In this document: positions 49,211-57,022 of the stretch, piece after piece
Layout: each line of letters starts with the position of its first letter
Position numbering within the stretch: position 1 is the first letter of the stretch
Assembly (NCBI GenBank): GCA_902363595.1
Contig: CABJAP010000008.1
Location: 145,277-209,276 of the forward strand
From: Clostridia bacterium
Lineage (GTDB): Bacteria; Bacillota; Clostridia; Peptostreptococcales; Anaerovoracaceae
DNA: 64,000 nt
Reading direction: 5' to 3'
The notes under the pieces: generated by a model
Database searches by the model: none
What the model was told of the DNA's origin: nothing
Seen by the model: the letters and a program-made list of their open reading frames with translations, nothing else
Made by a program: the position numbers and the translations under genes

Positions 49211-49654
49211 TTAGACTGTAACAGTCACTTTCAGCTGAGCGGATACTTCCGGATACAGCTTAATCGGAACAGTAAATGTTCCAGTCTGTTTAATAGGGCT
49301 TTCCAGTTCGATTTTTTTCTTGTCGACTTTGATCTTATGCTGGTCCGCCAGCGCCTGGGCGATGTCTTTGGATGTAATGGAGCCGAAAAGTCTGCCGCCT
49401 TCGCCGCCTTTTGTCTTGATGGTTACGGAAAGAGCGCTGATTTTTTTAGCTGTTTCTTCGGCAGACGCTTTTTGCTCTGCCTTTTTTTCTGCCGCGATTT
49501 CTTTTTGTTTTTTTAAGCTCTTTATATTGCCCTCTGTCGCTTCTTTGGCGATTCCCTTGGGAATCAGCATATTCCTGGCGTAGCCGTCGCTTACTTTTAC
49601 AACGTCTCCGGCTTTGCCTGTACCTTTTAAATCTTTTTGCAATATTACTATCAT
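49211..49654 (-). CDS. rplI: 50S ribosomal protein L9
   Basis: 147 aa, standard length. MIVILQKDLKGTGKAGDVVKVSDGYARNMLIPKGIA is the conserved N-terminal rRNA-binding domain with the RN-LIPKG motif, followed by the long Lys/Glu/Ala helix and the C-terminal domain (GRLFGSITSKDIAQAL). AGGAGGTTACAATAAA before the ATG. Between the gdpP-like gene and dnaB. Confidence 0.97.
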   Translation of the reverse strand: MIVILQKDLKGTGKAGDVVKVSDGYARNMLIPKGIAKEATEGNIKSLKKQKEIAAEKKAEQKASAEETAKKISALSVTIKTKGGEGGRLFGSITSKDIAQALADQHKIKVDKKKIELESPIKQTGTFTVPIKLYPEVSAQLKVTVTV

Positions 49655-49681
49655 TTTATTGTAACCTCCTAATGTGATGAG

Positions 49682-51436
49682 TTAAAGAAAATCTTTCAGA
49701 ATTTCTTTTAATTTTTCCAAAGTTTCTTCCGGCGTCATCGTTACCTGAGCACCGGCCGTGTTGAGATGTCCGCCGCCTCCCAGCTGTTCCATGATCAGCT
49801 GCACGTTTACATCTCCCAGAGATCGGGCGCTTACCACGGTCTGGCCATGCTCGTTTTGTCCGGCGACAAAGGTCGCCTGGATTCCCTGTACCGTGAGAAG
49901 CTCATCGGCTACCTGGGAGTTGACGATTTGGGCGTTGGGGTTCCTTCCTTGACAAACGGACATCGCGATGCCGTCTTCCAAGAACTGAGCATTGGCAATG
50001 CACTTTGCCCGAATTTGAAAGCTTTCCAAATCCGCCTGAAAATATTTTTTAACGGTAACCGTATCAGCTCCGCATCTGCGCAGCCATGAGGCCGCCTCAA
50101 AGGTACGTACGCCGGTCTTTACAGCAAATCGATTGGTGTCTACGGTGATTCCCGCCAGCAGCGCCTCCGCCTCCATTTTTTTCAGAGACTTTTTATCCCC
50201 GGAATACTGGATGATCTCGGTTACCAGCTCGGAAGTGGAGGAAGCATACGGTTCCATGTAGGAAAGAATCATGTTGAGAATCGCTTCCTCGGCCTTACGA
50301 TGATGGTCTATAACAACAATTTTTTCCAAATCCAGGAGCTCCGGGCATTCCACCAAACTAGGTCTGTGGGTGTCCAAAACTACGATCAGAACGTTCTCGT
50401 CGCTAAGGGAAATTGCTTTTTCTGAGTTAATAAAATTATATTCTTCCGTTTCCTTAGCTGCCTGGTAAATAGCGGTGAGAGCTTCATTGTACCCGTTTAT
50501 CACGATATAGGCTTCTTTTTTTATGTTGGCTGCTATTCGAAAGATGCCCAAAGCAGCGCCGAAGCAGTCCATGTCAGGGTTACGATGACCCATAATAATT
50601 ACTTTGGATGATTGCTCCATCAGCTGTTTGAGCGCATGGGCGATCACTCGGGATTTCCCTTTGTTACGCTTTTCCACAGTTTGCATCTTTCCGCCGTAAT
50701 ATTCGATGCGCCTTACGTTTTTGACCACCGCCTGGTCGCCTCCGCGGCCAAGAGCGATCTCCAGTGCATCATTGGCATACTGTTCCGTCTCCATTGGATT
50801 CTTGCCGGCTACACCGATGCCGATGCTCAAGGTTACGGGAAAGTCCGATTCGGTCTCCAGCTCGCGAATCTCGTCCAAAATCGGAAATTTTGTCTCAACC
50901 AGCTTTTCATAATATTTGTACTCGAAGACCATGAAATACAGATGTTCCTTGTATCTGGTAATAGATGCGCTCATCTTCGTTCCCCAGCTCCGAACCACCT
51001 TGTCGATCTCCGAAGCCAGCATCATTTGTTTTTCTTCTCCTGTGCTGGAAGTAAGTTCATCGAAGTTATCCACATTGACGATAGCCATACAGCTCCGTTC
51101 CTCGTTGTGAAGGGTTTTGAGCATCTCATAGGTGGTGACATCGAAAAAATACATAGCAATACTGGCCAGCTCACCGTCTCCGATAAAAGAAGTCAATATC
51201 TTGAAAATTTTATCGTTGCGGGAAATGGTCAGCGATCTGCCCTCCCTGGTTGCTGCTATAATCTCAGCATGCTTGATCCCTGTAAGAGCATATATATCCG
51301 CCCCCCGGATGCCGTCATAAATGAACACCTCGTCGATCTTGGAGCTGGCTCTGGATACTTTTCCCTGGGGATTGAGTACGCAAAGAGGCACCGGTGAATA
51401 TGCGGCAAGTAATTTTTCTATTCGACTTACATACAT
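49682..51436 (-). CDS. gdpP: GdpP-like DHH phosphodiesterase lacking the usual TM helices
   Basis: 584 aa. Degenerate PAS ~10-90, degenerate GGDEF ~100-245, then DHH (~275-430: IMGHRNPDMDCFGAAL, VVLDTHRPSLVE, VVIDHHRKAEEA) and DHHA1 (~505-584, LGGGGHLNTAGAQ). The family hydrolyses the second messenger c-di-AMP. Normal GdpP (~650 aa) has two N-terminal TM helices; here the chain opens directly with the PAS-like part (MYVSRIEKLLAAY). AGGAG lies nine nt before the ATG and no upstream in-frame extension with TM sequence is seen, so the protein appears soluble. Order yybS-gdpP-rplI-dnaB is kept. Confidence 0.93.
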   Translation of the reverse strand: MYVSRIEKLLAAYSPVPLCVLNPQGKVSRASSKIDEVFIYDGIRGADIYALTGIKHAEIIAATREGRSLTISRNDKIFKILTSFIGDGELASIAMYFFDVTTYEMLKTLHNEERSCMAIVNVDNFDELTSSTGEEKQMMLASEIDKVVRSWGTKMSASITRYKEHLYFMVFEYKYYEKLVETKFPILDEIRELETESDFPVTLSIGIGVAGKNPMETEQYANDALEIALGRGGDQAVVKNVRRIEYYGGKMQTVEKRNKGKSRVIAHALKQLMEQSSKVIIMGHRNPDMDCFGAALGIFRIAANIKKEAYIVINGYNEALTAIYQAAKETEEYNFINSEKAISLSDENVLIVVLDTHRPSLVECPELLDLEKIVVIDHHRKAEEAILNMILSYMEPYASSTSELVTEIIQYSGDKKSLKKMEAEALLAGITVDTNRFAVKTGVRTFEAASWLRRCGADTVTVKKYFQADLESFQIRAKCIANAQFLEDGIAMSVCQGRNPNAQIVNSQVADELLTVQGIQATFVAGQNEHGQTVVSARSLGDVNVQLIMEQLGGGGHLNTAGAQVTMTPEETLEKLKEILKDFL

Positions 51437-51464
51437 GTAGTATAATCTCCTATTCCGGTATCAT

Positions 51465-52199
51465 CTAGCTGAGTTTTTCTTTCAATCGGAACATTACGTC
51501 CGCGAATCCCAGGAGAAGCAGTGCGATCTTGCCCAGCCCGGTAAAAAGAAAGAAAAGAATGATGATAACAGCGATTGCCTTGGGCGCCCCTTTTTTATGA
51601 CAGAACATAAAAATTACGGACATGCCTTGAAGGCAGAACACAAAGTTAAACAATGCGTTTATATTGGCATATAGCAGGTCTCCTATTTTTATCCCGGTTT
51701 TTGCCAGAATCCAGGATAAAAGGAATATTATCACCCAGCCGATAATAACATTTCTTGGGAGGTCAAATTCGCGAAATCTGGGCATTTTGAGCGCTAACGC
51801 GCCGCCCGGTTTTACGATCCTGCTAAGTATCGTATATTCGATATAAGCTGCGATTGCTGTAAAGATACAAATGGTGGACGGCACTAGATCAGCAGCCTGT
51901 CCATACACCTGGGTAAAAAACTGTACCCGCTCTGTCTCAGTCGTCTCTTTCCCAAGCAGGTCCCCGACCATCGGGTCCTTTGCCAAGGTTTGGGCCATGT
52001 AACGGACGCTTTCCTGGAGCGTATCTAAGATCCCGTTTCCTGTGGCAGAAGCAATAATCATAATAAGAATGGATCCGATAACTCCTGCAAAGATCCCTTC
52101 CAGTACCACCCGGTAAGGCGAAAGCCTTTTTCCCATGGCTTGAATCATGATGGGAACAGGCAGAACCAATGCCGCTATGAAAACAAATGTCAAATACAT
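51465..52199 (-). CDS. DUF2232 / YybS-like membrane protein
   Basis: 244 aa, about seven hydrophobic segments (YLTFVFIAALVLPVPIMIQAMG, VVLEGIFAGVIGSILIMIIAS, VIIGWVIIFLLSWILAKTG, FNFVFCLQGMSVIFMFCH, AIAVIIILFFLFTGLGKIALLLLG). Position before gdpP and topology fit YybS (DUF2232), a membrane protein of unknown role. The ATG at 52199 follows AAGGAAGGA; the longer frame is not used. Confidence 0.83.
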   Translation of the reverse strand: MYLTFVFIAALVLPVPIMIQAMGKRLSPYRVVLEGIFAGVIGSILIMIIASATGNGILDTLQESVRYMAQTLAKDPMVGDLLGKETTETERVQFFTQVYGQAADLVPSTICIFTAIAAYIEYTILSRIVKPGGALALKMPRFREFDLPRNVIIGWVIIFLLSWILAKTGIKIGDLLYANINALFNFVFCLQGMSVIFMFCHKKGAPKAIAVIIILFFLFTGLGKIALLLLGFADVMFRLKEKLS

Positions 52200-52247
52200 G
52201 AAAGGTTCCTTCCTTGCGGCAGTACCGCAATTCGATGGTTGAAGTTT

Positions 52248-52277
52248 ATTATAACACAATTAAACGATCTTGTCTGC
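52248..52277 (-). promoter_or_regulatory. Promoter of the yybS-gdpP-rplI-dnaB operon
   Basis: On the - strand a perfect -10 TATAAT (52248-52253), with a poor -35 (CAGACA, 18 nt away). A small perfect hairpin TTGCGG/CCGCAA (52214-52230) sits in the leader 15 nt before the yybS start and could affect its translation. Confidence 0.5.
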
Positions 52278-52335
52278 CACTAGATGTAGTGCCTGTTTTT
52301 TGATAAAATACTGTATATGAAAGGAGGGCAGCGTT

Positions 52336-53013
52336 TTGAATAAAATGACAATTTGCCTGGTCAGCTGCCTTTTACTGACGTCCACATCTGTTTTTCCTCA
52401 GATCACCCCGTCATCCGGCGCCGTTTATCAAGAAGGCTTTTCTTATTGCGAAATTACACCTTTTATTGCTTCCCGAATTGAAGGAAAATCCTACCGGGAA
52501 AACCCGGATATTTCGCTGGCTGATCTGCGTTATGTAAGGATCAAATACATTGATTTTGAAGGTAATGAAAAGGACGGCGAGCTGATTGTCAATCGCAGGA
52601 TCGCCCGCGATACAGTGGAAATCTTTTATCAGCTTTATCGTCACAAGTATCCCCTGCAGGAGGTGTCTTTGATCGATGATTACGGGGCCAGTGACGACCG
52701 CTCCATGGAAGCCAACAATACCGCGGCCTTTAATTACCGCAAGATTACCGGCAGCACCAGTCTGTCCCGCCACGCCTACGGTATGGCCATCGATATCAAT
52801 CCCCTCATCAATCCATATGTGAAGGGATCGACCGTGCTTCCCGCCGGCGGCAACGTTTACGCCCAGCGCAGCGCTGAAAAGTGCACTGGAAAATATGCTT
52901 CTTTTATGATCCAGCGAGGAGATTTTATCTATAAGCTTTTTATGGAGCATGGTTTTACCTGGGGCGGTGACTGGAGAAGTCTGAAAGATTATCAGCATTT
53001 TGAGAAGGAGTAG
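52336..53013 (+). CDS. Secreted M15 family D-alanyl-D-alanine carboxypeptidase-like / L-Ala-D-Glu peptidase
   Basis: 225 aa. Signal peptide ~1-22. M15 zinc peptidase signature: SRHAYGMAIDINPLINPY (His and Asp ligands, ~143-160) and WGGDWRSLKDYQHFE with the terminal His ligand (~210-224). The LxRHxxGxAiDiNPl form is that of M15C endopeptidases that cut peptide stems. Starts at TTG 52336, eight nt after AGGAGG; the next ATG is too far from it. Single gene, convergent with the amidohydrolase gene. Confidence 0.9.
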   Translation: MNKMTICLVSCLLLTSTSVFPQITPSSGAVYQEGFSYCEITPFIASRIEGKSYRENPDISLADLRYVRIKYIDFEGNEKDGELIVNRRIARDTVEIFYQLYRHKYPLQEVSLIDDYGASDDRSMEANNTAAFNYRKITGSTSLSRHAYGMAIDINPLINPYVKGSTVLPAGGNVYAQRSAEKCTGKYASFMIQRGDFIYKLFMEHGFTWGGDWRSLKDYQHFEKE

Positions 53014-53178
53014 GGGCTGGATCTGTTTTGCGCCAGGCTCCAGCGCGTCCTGCAGCCTGGACAGCAAAGCGGCCGGCGTTGGCGGATAGACAAGGGGAAC
53101 TCAGGGTCAGCGGCGGTGGCGGCAGGTCTTCCACAAGACAAAAGTTAAATCTTATGCCGGGAATCTATTCGAAATAGG

Positions 53179-53220
53179 AAAAAACAGGCTGCTTGTCCAT
53201 AGAAAAACAGCCTGTTTTTT
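53179..53220. terminator. Bidirectional terminator between M15 peptidase and amidohydrolase
   Basis: AAAAAACAGGCTG (53179-53191) pairs perfectly with CAGCCTGTTTTTT (53208-53220). The GC-rich sequence 53014-53170 has no recognisable feature. Confidence 0.9.
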
Positions 53221-53298
53221 ATTTTTCAGGGTTTGGAAGATTGTCTTTACTTCCTTAGGGTTCACATAGAACTCTGCCAGGATTATGCGACCCACAGG

Positions 53299-54216
53299 CT
53301 AAGTTCTATTTTTTAGCAGCTCCTCCGCATTTTTATAAAAGACACGCGCTTCTAGTTCTTTGTCTCCACCGCAGGCTTCCTCCACAATTCGAATCGGGGC
53401 CGCTTCTTGTCCCCAGGGCCAATCGGTGCCAAAGAGGACCCGCCGCTCTCCGAATCTTTTCAGGAACTCCTTCACTACAGAAGATGGCTGGAATGACGTA
53501 TCTACGTAAAGATTTTTCATATCTGCACCTTCCCATAACTGGTCATAATCAAACGTTCCGCCGCAATGAGCGCCCACGAAATTAATGTTGGGAAACCGGG
53601 ACACTAATTCTAAAAAGTCCGGATTGGATCCATTTTCAGGCGCATTGCGGTAGCTTTCTTCCGGATGAAAGTAGCAGAAGCTATAAGTATGACAGATAAC
53701 CGGCTTACCCGTTTCCTCCCAAGCCTTCAGCGCTTCTGCCACCTCAGAGGACAGCAGCTTTTTCCTCTGCAGGATAGGGTGTATTTTCAGGCCCGCCGCA
53801 CCTTTTTCTGCATCCTGCACAATTTTTTTACTAGCAGCCTTTCCCAAGTCAAAGTCAATACATGTGAAAGGCGTTATTCTCGGATCCAGCTTGGATGCCG
53901 CCAATACTTCTTCAAAACCGACATGAGGCAGCACCGGCAAAATCCATATGCCGGTAATTTGGTTTTCATCCATTGACGTTTGCAAGTTCTGCAAAGTGGC
54001 TGTATGGTTCCTCGCCTGCTCTTCGTTGAGCGCACTTTCACTAAATACCAAAGGGTCTAAATTCTCAAATTCCTCCGGCATCAGCATATTGTTTGCTTCC
54101 AGCTGTTCCAAGTAATTATGATGGTCCCGCTTCCTTACATTTTGCTTAAAAGTAATGTTCTTTCCATAGAGGATATCTCCTAAATGGCCGTGCGAATCGA
54201 TTATTTTTCTGCCCAT
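53299..54216 (-). CDS. Amidohydrolase family protein (amidohydrolase_2 type)
   Basis: 305 aa. TIM-barrel metal hydrolase: IIDSHGHLG (~5-13, HxH), LKIHP (~140), ICHTYSF (~172), GAHCGG (~213) and LFGTDWPWG (~263-271, Asp ligand). This is the group that includes 2-pyrone-dicarboxylate and aminocarboxymuconate hydrolases/decarboxylases; the reaction here is not deducible. Third gene of the sigma-54 operon; the start overlaps the P1 peptidase stop by one base, so it likely acts on that enzyme's product. Confidence 0.88.
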   Translation of the reverse strand: MGRKIIDSHGHLGDILYGKNITFKQNVRKRDHHNYLEQLEANNMLMPEEFENLDPLVFSESALNEEQARNHTATLQNLQTSMDENQITGIWILPVLPHVGFEEVLAASKLDPRITPFTCIDFDLGKAASKKIVQDAEKGAAGLKIHPILQRKKLLSSEVAEALKAWEETGKPVICHTYSFCYFHPEESYRNAPENGSNPDFLELVSRFPNINFVGAHCGGTFDYDQLWEGADMKNLYVDTSFQPSSVVKEFLKRFGERRVLFGTDWPWGQEAAPIRIVEEACGGDKELEARVFYKNAEELLKNRT

Positions 54217-55334
54217 TATCTTCTCCTTTCACTGAGGATTTCCGCAACCTGTTCTTTTGGTAATGCAAAGATTTTATTATGTTGGATTCCTTCCATTGTT
54301 TCCGCTGCGCAAAGAGCATTCAAAATAGCCTCTTCCACCGCATCAGCAACCGCTTTATAGATGGGATCCATTCTATGATCGCCGAGAATTTGCGCTACAG
54401 CTTCGGTATGTGTGAAAGCATTTTCGTTGGCTGTGGAAAAGGCCACAAAGATGTCCCCTGACCCATTTTCATAGCCGGAACCCAGCTTGCCGATTCCAAT
54501 GGGAACCCGCTTGCACATCTTTGATAGCTGAATGGGATTGACGGGAGCGTCCGTGGCAAGTACGACGATGATTGATCCCGTGCCCGGTTTGGCCATTGCC
54601 ATGTTGTAAACCGGGTCAGCGCCGGTAAGTTTTTCGCCCATGGGAATTCCATTTATTGTGAACCATTTTCGCGCGCCGTGATTGGCCTGCACTAGAACAC
54701 CCACCGTATATCCGCCGTCTTCCCGGCTTAACTTTCTGGATGAAGTGCCGGTACCGCCTTTAAATTCATGGCAGACCATGCCGGTGCCTCCTCCCACGTT
54801 ACCTTCTTCGATAAAGCCTCCGTGGGCGTTTTCCAATGCTTCCATGACGTGATGCTCTTTTACATGAAATCCATTGGTATCATTGAGTATGCCGTCATAG
54901 GTCTCTCCCACTACCGGATAAAAATATCCGCTGCCTTCTATTTCATTACCCTGGAAAACCAGCGGATGATAAAATTTATTTTCCAGCATCCACTTTGTCA
55001 CCGAATCCCGGACAATGCCCACGCTATTCGTATTGGTGATCATAATCGGGCCGTGTATAAATCCAGAATCATCCATCCAATGGGTTCCGGTCAGCTCCCC
55101 ATTTCCATTCAAATCATGCCGCCCTGCATATACGACACTTCTCTGTCTGCCTCTGGGTAAAATCGCCGTTACCCCAGTTCGGGCAAAATTAGATCCCATG
55201 CCACTGTAATCCTCAGGTTCTCCTTTTATAATTGTGCTATAACCCACCATGACACCATCCACGTCGGTTATGGCATTGTATGTACCGGTTTCTCCGTCCA
55301 AGCTGATTCCCAGTTCCCTTGCTCTTTTTTTCAT
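54216..55334 (-). CDS. P1 family peptidase (DmpA/BapA-like aminopeptidase)
   Basis: 372 aa. N-terminal nucleophile-type, self-cleaving family: GAITDVDGVMVGYST-like start (AITDVDGVMVGYSTI), GVTAILPRG, GNVGGGTGMVCHEFKGGTGTSSRKL with the predicted cleavage/nucleophile Ser of GTSS (~residue 205), and NALCAAETMEG near the C-terminus. Known members are L-aminopeptidase/D-amidases and beta-peptidyl aminopeptidases. Middle gene of the operon, 17 nt after the transporter. Confidence 0.91.
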   Translation of the reverse strand: MKKRARELGISLDGETGTYNAITDVDGVMVGYSTIIKGEPEDYSGMGSNFARTGVTAILPRGRQRSVVYAGRHDLNGNGELTGTHWMDDSGFIHGPIMITNTNSVGIVRDSVTKWMLENKFYHPLVFQGNEIEGSGYFYPVVGETYDGILNDTNGFHVKEHHVMEALENAHGGFIEEGNVGGGTGMVCHEFKGGTGTSSRKLSREDGGYTVGVLVQANHGARKWFTINGIPMGEKLTGADPVYNMAMAKPGTGSIIVVLATDAPVNPIQLSKMCKRVPIGIGKLGSGYENGSGDIFVAFSTANENAFTHTEAVAQILGDHRMDPIYKAVADAVEEAILNALCAAETMEGIQHNKIFALPKEQVAEILSERRR

Positions 55335-55351
55335 AATAATCTCCTTTTTTA

Positions 55352-56767
55352 TTAACGTCTGATTAGTTTTTCAAACCCCGCTTCACTATGGGGTTTACCT
55401 GTTTTCTTTTGCTCTAAGGCACGCTTAAGTGCTTGGTGGCGCGCTTTGGTCACCGGATAAACGATGGCCAGCAGTCCGGCACAGACGCCCAGAATTCCTG
55501 GAAGAAGGGTATTGGCGGAAATGATTGTTTCTGCCGCTTTTGCCTCCTGTCCGGCAACATCGTATCCTCCAAATTGTAAAAACACGCCCAGCAGCTGCAT
55601 AGAAACGGCAGTTCCACATTTTTGAATCAAATCCATCAACCCGGCCATAGCACCGATCCGCTCTTCTCCATTAACATATTCGTCTAGTTCGCTCAAATCA
55701 TACATGAGTGAAAAGTAAACAGTAAAAAAGGTTGTATTGCCAAAGGTAAAGAAAAATGCCATGGCGATGGCCCATTCAAAAGATTTTACTCCGATGATGC
55801 CGAACAGACAGAGGACAGTTCCGCTGAAAAGCATCGCGCAGCAATAGACATGTTTTTTATCAAACTTTTTCCCCAGTCCATTGATGACCGGCGCCCAAAG
55901 CACGGAAAATAGTCCGATGCACGTGAAATAGAGGGACTGCTGTCCTGCTGTAACCTGAAAATTAGTTGTCAGCATATAGACTGCGCCGCCGCTGGCAGCC
56001 GCCGCAGCCATCGCCCAGAAAAAAACGGTGATTCCCAAAAATCTGACCGGCCTCAGCTTTAAGACCTCCAGATAAGATAAAAAGAAATTCTTTCTTTTCT
56101 CTTTCTCTCCTTGTGCCGGGCTGGGATTGGCGGCCTCTTTTCCTTTTGTACATAGGAGGCAGATTGACATTCCTAATATGATCAGAATTCCAAAGACAGT
56201 ACCAACGGTCCTCCACCCCTGAACTGGACTGCTATCCAAAGTTTCCTCTACAAAAGCTACGATCATCGGGGGCAGAGCTAAGGCCAGAATCATGGTAGCG
56301 TAGCCGACCGCGCTTCCCCAGGCCCTAACACTGGTCCTTTCTTCAAAGTCATCCGTTAATTCTCCGCCCAAAGCGAAAAATGGGATTACATAGGTCGTAT
56401 AGCAGGTATAATAGGCCATCGCAATCACCATAAAATAAAGTACCTTTATATTTGAGGGCAAAGGTAAATCGCTGAAGATTAAATACATACAAATCCCATA
56501 CGGGAAAACGGCTTTTGCCATAAACGATCTGCGCCTGCCCATTCTGCTCTTACTATTATCAGACAAATAACCGATAAACGGATCCAGTACACCATTCCAA
56601 AGTACTGCGATTGAAGAGACCATTCCTGCCTTGACCGGCGCCACGCCGGCAATATCGGTAAGAAAAAACAGAAAGTAAAAGTTAAAGATATTAAGGGGTA
56701 TGGCGTCGCCAAAAGCTCCTATGGCATATCCCAGCTTAGTTCCGACAGATAATTTTTTTTCTGTCAT
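55352..56767 (-). CDS. GPH-type MFS transporter (glycoside-pentoside-hexuronide:cation symporter family)
   Basis: 471 aa, 12 TM helices. Signature of the GPH/MelB group: KLGYAIGAFGDAIPLN at the N-terminus, DPFIGYLSDNSKSRMGRRRSFMAKA (~58-82), and TYVIPFFALGGELTDDFEERTSVRAWG (~123-150). Although named for sugars, the family also moves other solutes; being followed by a peptidase and an amidohydrolase suggests an amide- or amino-containing compound. First gene after the sigma-54 promoter; AAAGGAG site. Confidence 0.9.
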   Translation of the reverse strand: MTEKKLSVGTKLGYAIGAFGDAIPLNIFNFYFLFFLTDIAGVAPVKAGMVSSIAVLWNGVLDPFIGYLSDNSKSRMGRRRSFMAKAVFPYGICMYLIFSDLPLPSNIKVLYFMVIAMAYYTCYTTYVIPFFALGGELTDDFEERTSVRAWGSAVGYATMILALALPPMIVAFVEETLDSSPVQGWRTVGTVFGILIILGMSICLLCTKGKEAANPSPAQGEKEKRKNFFLSYLEVLKLRPVRFLGITVFFWAMAAAAASGGAVYMLTTNFQVTAGQQSLYFTCIGLFSVLWAPVINGLGKKFDKKHVYCCAMLFSGTVLCLFGIIGVKSFEWAIAMAFFFTFGNTTFFTVYFSLMYDLSELDEYVNGEERIGAMAGLMDLIQKCGTAVSMQLLGVFLQFGGYDVAGQEAKAAETIISANTLLPGILGVCAGLLAIVYPVTKARHQALKRALEQKKTGKPHSEAGFEKLIRR

Positions 56768-56834
56768 AAAATTACTCCTTTCCTATTCCATCAGTTCAAT
56801 AGGCTTTGGTTTGTACAAACACTATCTATTTATA

Positions 56835-56851
56835 CAGCAAGGATTATGCCA
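56835..56851 (-). promoter_or_regulatory. Sigma-54 (-24/-12) promoter of the GPH transporter operon
   Basis: On the - strand TGGCATAATCCTTGCTG fits TGGCAYR-N4-TTGCW at every defined base; GG and GC have the required 10-bp spacing. It lies ~70 nt before the transporter ATG and faces away from the sigma-54-type activator gene. Confidence 0.85.
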
Positions 56852-56894
56852 TCTAAAAACTATAAATATTGCCGAAAACCCACCTTTTTTATGA

Positions 56895-57022
56895 AAATTC
56901 AAACTTTTTAGGCATTAAAACAAAGGAGCGTCTAATTCTTTTGACACTCCTTCCTCCTTTATTTTCGGCATTCTTCATAAAAACGTCTAACTTTTTAGAC
57001 ACTGTAAAGGTTTTTAGACACT
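56895..57022 (-). promoter_or_regulatory. Tandem upstream activator sites (palindromic) for the sigma-54 activator
   Basis: GTCTAA-N4-TTAGAC at 56985-57000 (perfect palindrome) and GTCTAA-N4-TTTGAC at 56930-56945, both preceded by C and followed by ACT, 55 bp apart. A degenerate third site lies at 56896-56912 (TTTTTAGGC), and the half-site TTTTTAGACACT at 57011-57022 lies in the 3' end of the activator gene. They stand ~45-170 bp upstream of the -24 element, the usual enhancer range. Confidence 0.65.

Noticed and set aside
53269..53309. Inverted repeat TAGAACT..AGTTCTA around the amidohydrolase stop, considered as a terminator or attachment site.
   Set aside because: Seven-base arms with a long loop, no T-run of its own, and a far better terminator lies at 53179-53220.
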